DNA from: Bacteroidales bacterium
GTDB lineage: Bacteria; Bacteroidota; Bacteroidia; Bacteroidales; VadinHA17
Assembly (NCBI GenBank): GCA_017882245.1
Contig: JADGPV010000067.1
Coordinates: 1 to 8,284, forward strand
Direction: 5' to 3'
DNA length: 8,284 nt
The notes below the pieces were generated by a model. The model ran no database searches, was not told the origin of the DNA, and saw only the letters and a list, made by a program, of their open reading frames with translations. The position numbers were made by a program, and so were the translations under genes. Of this stretch, positions 5,873 to 8,284 are shown piece after piece; position 1 is the first letter of the stretch; every line of letters begins with the position of its first letter.

Positions 5873-7123
5873 ATGACTGTTGTTAAACCTTTCAGGGGGC
5901 TCAGGCCACCGGCCGGACTGGCATCCGAGATTGCCTGCCTCCCTTATGATGTAATGAATTCGGAAGAAGCTGCTGTAATGGCAAGGGGCAAGGAAAAATC
6001 GCTCCTGCATATTACAAAATCGGAGATTGACTTGCCGGAAGGTACTGACGTGCATTCAGAAGATGTTTACCGGAAAGCATTTGAAAACTTTACTGAATGG
6101 CAGGTAAAGGGATGGCTCGTTCAGGATGAAAAACCCAATTTCTATATTTATGCCCAGACAATGAAGGGACGCACACAGTATGGAATTGTGGGAGCAGCAG
6201 CAGTAAATGACTATCTCTCGGGGGTGATCAGGAAACATGAGCTTACCCGTCCTGACAAAGAGGAAGACCGCATGGTGCACGTCAGAACCAATAATGCCAA
6301 TATTGAGCCTGTTTTTTTTGCCTATCCTGCAGTAAAGGAACTTGATAAAATTGTAAGCCGCGTTGTCAGGAAACAGAAACCCGAATATGACTTTGTGGCG
6401 GAAGATGGAATAGGTCATCAGTTCTGGGTTATCAGGGATGAAACGATGATATCACAGGTAGAGAAGCTTTTTAACGAAAAAGTGCCTCTCATGTATGTTG
6501 CCGACGGACATCACCGCACCGCAGCCGCTGCCCGGGTGGGTAAGGAAAAGCGTGACAAAAACCCTGCTCACAGGGGAGATGAAGAGTACAATTATTTTCT
6601 TGCAGTGATCTTCCCGGATGAACAGCTCAGGATACTTGATTACAATCGTGTTATCAGGGATCTTAACGGACACACACCAGAGCAGCTGCTGTCAAAACTT
6701 GAAGAATGCTTTGTTGTAAAAGATAAGGGGTCAAACACTTACCTGCCCCGTAAACTGCATAACTTCGCAATGTACCTTAATGGCAAATGGTATAGCCTTA
6801 CTGCCAGACCAGGTACTTTTAATGATGCTGACCCGATAGGTGTTCTTGATGTAACCGTCCTGACTGAAAAAGTTCTTAAGCCACTGCTTGACATTCAGGA
6901 CCTGAGGCGATCAAAACGAATTGACTTCATCGGAGGTATACGCGGACTGGGTGAGCTGAAAAAACGCGTTGACAGCGGTGAGATGAAAGTTGCTTTTGCG
7001 CTTTATCCGGTATCAATGAAACAGTTAATTACCATAGCCGACACCGGTAATATCATGCCCCCGAAAACGACATGGTTTGAGCCCAAACTGCGCAGCGGAC
7101 TGGTTATACATAAACTTGACTGA
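5873..7123 (+). CDS. DUF1015 family protein, possible small-molecule kinase linked to serine
   Basis: This 416-residue soluble protein belongs to the DUF1015 family. Conserved family blocks are VVKPFRGLRPP (3-13), LPYDVM (23-28), the charged segment IRKHELTRPDKEEDR (119-133), VADGHHRTAAAA (209-220), DYNRVIRDLNG (256-266) and the C-terminal IMPPKTTWFEPKLRSG (394-409). The ADGHHRTAAA block resembles the nucleotide-binding signature of ParB/sulfiredoxin-fold proteins, which include free-serine kinases, so a kinase or phosphotransfer role on serine/O-phosphoserine is a reasonable inference but not shown here. Position supports this: it lies 19 bases after serA and no serB is seen. The frame is open back to 5687 inside serA, but the family begins at the ATG at 5873, so that start is used. 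No Shine-Dalgarno sequence is visible. The yggS gene follows after 21 bases. Family firm, function uncertain. Confidence 0.9.
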   Translation: MTVVKPFRGLRPPAGLASEIACLPYDVMNSEEAAVMARGKEKSLLHITKSEIDLPEGTDVHSEDVYRKAFENFTEWQVKGWLVQDEKPNFYIYAQTMKGRTQYGIVGAAAVNDYLSGVIRKHELTRPDKEEDRMVHVRTNNANIEPVFFAYPAVKELDKIVSRVVRKQKPEYDFVAEDGIGHQFWVIRDETMISQVEKLFNEKVPLMYVADGHHRTAAAARVGKEKRDKNPAHRGDEEYNYFLAVIFPDEQLRILDYNRVIRDLNGHTPEQLLSKLEECFVVKDKGSNTYLPRKLHNFAMYLNGKWYSLTARPGTFNDADPIGVLDVTVLTEKVLKPLLDIQDLRRSKRIDFIGGIRGLGELKKRVDSGEMKVAFALYPVSMKQLITIADTGNIMPPKTTWFEPKLRSGLVIHKLD

Positions 7124-7144
7124 CAAGCAGTCAGGGGTTGACTG

Positions 7145-7819
7145 ATGAATAGCATCATACGGAATATTGATGCTCTGGTGAAGGAGCTTCCAGGTAACGT
7201 TTCAATTGTTGCCGTCTCAAAAACACGAAGTCCTGAAGAAGTGCTTGAAGCATTTAACGCAGGGCTTCATACTTTTGGAGAAAACCGGGTGCAGGAACTG
7301 GCTGCAAAAAAGGCAGCTCTTCCGGACGGGATAAGCTGGCATCTGATCGGTCATCTGCAGTCAAACAAGGTAAAACAAGCTGTTGCTTCAGCGTCAGTGA
7401 TCGAATCGGTTGACTCGATAAGACTTCTCGGGATGATTGACAGTGAGGCTGCCAGGCAGAAAAAGATTATTGATTGTCTTTTACAGGTCCAAATTGCTCT
7501 GGAGGAGACAAAGTCAGGCTTCAGCATTAATGAGATTGAGGATACTGACTGGACATCTAGAGCCGCATCCTTAACCAATGTAAGGATATGCGGCCTTATG
7601 GGAATTGCATCTTTTACGGATAATATGGAAAAGGTACGGTCGGAATTCAGTTCACTCTCTCGCCTGTTCAGGGAAACCCGCCTGAGATGCTTCAGCAACT
7701 ACGGCTGGTTCACTCAATTATCAATGGGTATGTCAGGCGACTGGCGGATAGCTGTAGATGAAGGAAGTACGATGATAAGGGTGGGAACACTTATATTTGG
7801 AGAACGAATTAAAAAATAA
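7145..7819 (+). CDS. yggS: YggS/PLPBP family pyridoxal phosphate homeostasis protein
   Basis: YggS (PROSC, PLPBP) proteins bind PLP on a Lys in a TIM barrel like that of the alanine racemase N-terminal domain. They have no known catalytic activity and keep free PLP and vitamin B6 balance in the cytoplasm. The 224-residue length is normal. Motifs are VAVSKTRSPEEV (22-33) with K26 as the PLP-lysine, FGENRVQEL (44-52), WHLIGHLQSNK (65-75), GLMGIASF (150-157), LSMGMSGDW (192-200) and the phosphate-binding end GSTMIRVGTLIFGER (207-221). It follows DUF1015 by 21 bases, and an imperfect GGGG about 8 bases before the ATG is the nearest thing to a ribosome binding site in this operon. It shares an operon with serC, a PLP enzyme, which may explain its location. 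The next gene starts one base after its stop. Confidence 0.95.
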   Translation: MNSIIRNIDALVKELPGNVSIVAVSKTRSPEEVLEAFNAGLHTFGENRVQELAAKKAALPDGISWHLIGHLQSNKVKQAVASASVIESVDSIRLLGMIDSEAARQKKIIDCLLQVQIALEETKSGFSINEIEDTDWTSRAASLTNVRICGLMGIASFTDNMEKVRSEFSSLSRLFRETRLRCFSNYGWFTQLSMGMSGDWRIAVDEGSTMIRVGTLIFGERIKK

Positions 7820-7820
7820 A

Positions 7821-8284
7821 ATGAGCACCATAAGCACACGTTATCTAGGACTTGAACTCAGCAGTCCGGTTATTGCAGGAAGTTCAAATTTTACATCCGG
7901 AGTTGAATCGATAAAAGAGGCTGAGACGGCCGGAGCAGGTGCTGTGGTTCTGAAGTCCCTCTTTGAGGAACAGATAGTGTCGCTGGCCACATCAATGTCG
8001 GCAAAGGAGTCATACCCCGAGGCAGATGATTACCTGTTATATTATACGCGGACTAACAGTGTCGAAAACTACCTTGAACTGATATCTAAGGCCCGTAATA
8101 GCGTGAAGATACCAGTCATCGCCAGCATAAACTGTTTCTCCGCTAAAGGCTGGACGGATTTTGCTGTTGAGATTGAAAAGGCGGGAGCAAGTGCTCTGGA
8201 GGTGAACATCTTCTTTATGCCTGTTGACATGCACCAGTCATCAGCAGATGCTGAAGAGGTCTATTTCAAAATTATTGACAACCT
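7821..8284 (+). CDS. Dihydroorotate dehydrogenase-like flavoprotein, N-terminal part (3' end outside window)
   Basis: The reading frame starts at the ATG at 7821, one base after the yggS stop, and runs open to the window end, giving 154 complete codons. The N terminus (STRYLGLELSSPVIAGSSNF, residues 4-23) fits the start of class 1 dihydroorotate dehydrogenase TIM barrels. GAGAVVLKSLFEEQ (38-51), IPVIASINC followed by KGW, and AGASALEVNIFFMPVD match the DHOD-like subfamily, known by its SLFEEQI segment, rather than canonical PyrD. The family binds FMN; the substrate of this subfamily is not established as dihydroorotate, so no pyrD symbol is given. The catalytic region and C terminus are missing from the window. 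The near-zero spacing to yggS implies cotranscription and probable translational coupling. No link to serine metabolism is evident beyond the shared operon. Confidence 0.88.
   Translation, partial: MSTISTRYLGLELSSPVIAGSSNFTSGVESIKEAETAGAGAVVLKSLFEEQIVSLATSMSAKESYPEADDYLLYYTRTNSVENYLELISKARNSVKIPVIASINCFSAKGWTDFAVEIEKAGASALEVNIFFMPVDMHQSSADAEEVYFKIIDN

Noticed and set aside
7120..7134. CTGAC/GTCAG inverted repeat at the DUF1015 stop as a terminator or regulatory hairpin
   Set aside because: The stem is only five base pairs, no T tract follows, and yggS begins 21 bases after the stop, so chance is the simpler reading.
1..8284. A defence system, mobile element, CRISPR array or tRNA/rRNA gene
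   Set aside because: All of the sequence is accounted for by housekeeping or signalling genes and short gaps. No transposase, integrase, regular repeat array or tRNA-like fold was recognised by eye.

Overview
This window looks like ordinary chromosome from a member of the Bacteroidetes (Bacteroidota), probably in or near the Bacteroidales. Four things point there. The three promoter-like sites match the Bacteroidetes -7 element TAnnTTTG. None of the starts has a strong Shine-Dalgarno sequence. The phosphoglycerate dehydrogenase is the short form without an ACT domain, with Lys in place of the catalytic His. The GcvT and ClpB sequences are also of this type. I see no mobile element, RNA gene, CRISPR array or phage gene, and no gene-free stretch longer than 150 bases.

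Layout: positions 1-1055 hold the 3' end of clpB on the + strand. Its stop codon overlaps that of a convergent two-gene minus-strand unit: an HPt phosphotransfer protein (1762-1409), then, six bases on, a STAS-domain anti-anti-sigma-like protein (1402-1052). A short divergent promoter region (about 1763-1911) separates this unit from a long collinear + strand array: gcvT (1912-3021), a comB-like phosphatase gene (3049-3765), serC (3851-4921), serA (4930-5853), a DUF1015 gene (5873-7123), a yggS/PLPBP gene (7145-7819) and the start of a dihydroorotate dehydrogenase-like gene (7821-8284, cut by the window end). From serC onward the gaps are 1 to 21 bases, so these genes are probably one operon with its own promoter near 3800. 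gcvT-comB is probably a second unit with a promoter near 1881.

The + strand array reads as serine/glycine/one-carbon metabolism. SerA oxidises 3-phosphoglycerate and SerC transaminates the product to O-phosphoserine. GcvT is the aminomethyltransferase of the glycine cleavage system. YggS buffers PLP, the cofactor of SerC and of the glycine decarboxylase P-protein. No canonical serB (HAD phosphoserine phosphatase) is present. The operon does contain two proteins that could handle small phosphate esters: the ComB-like phosphatase, and the DUF1015 protein, whose ADGHHRTA motif resembles the GHHR-type signature of ParB/sulfiredoxin-fold free-serine kinases. How O-phosphoserine is used or dephosphorylated here is the most interesting open question. 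Sulfonate or sulfonolipid precursor supply is a second possibility. The HPt-STAS pair is the other notable item, because it joins a two-component phosphorelay part to a partner-switching part without any kinase or phosphatase nearby.
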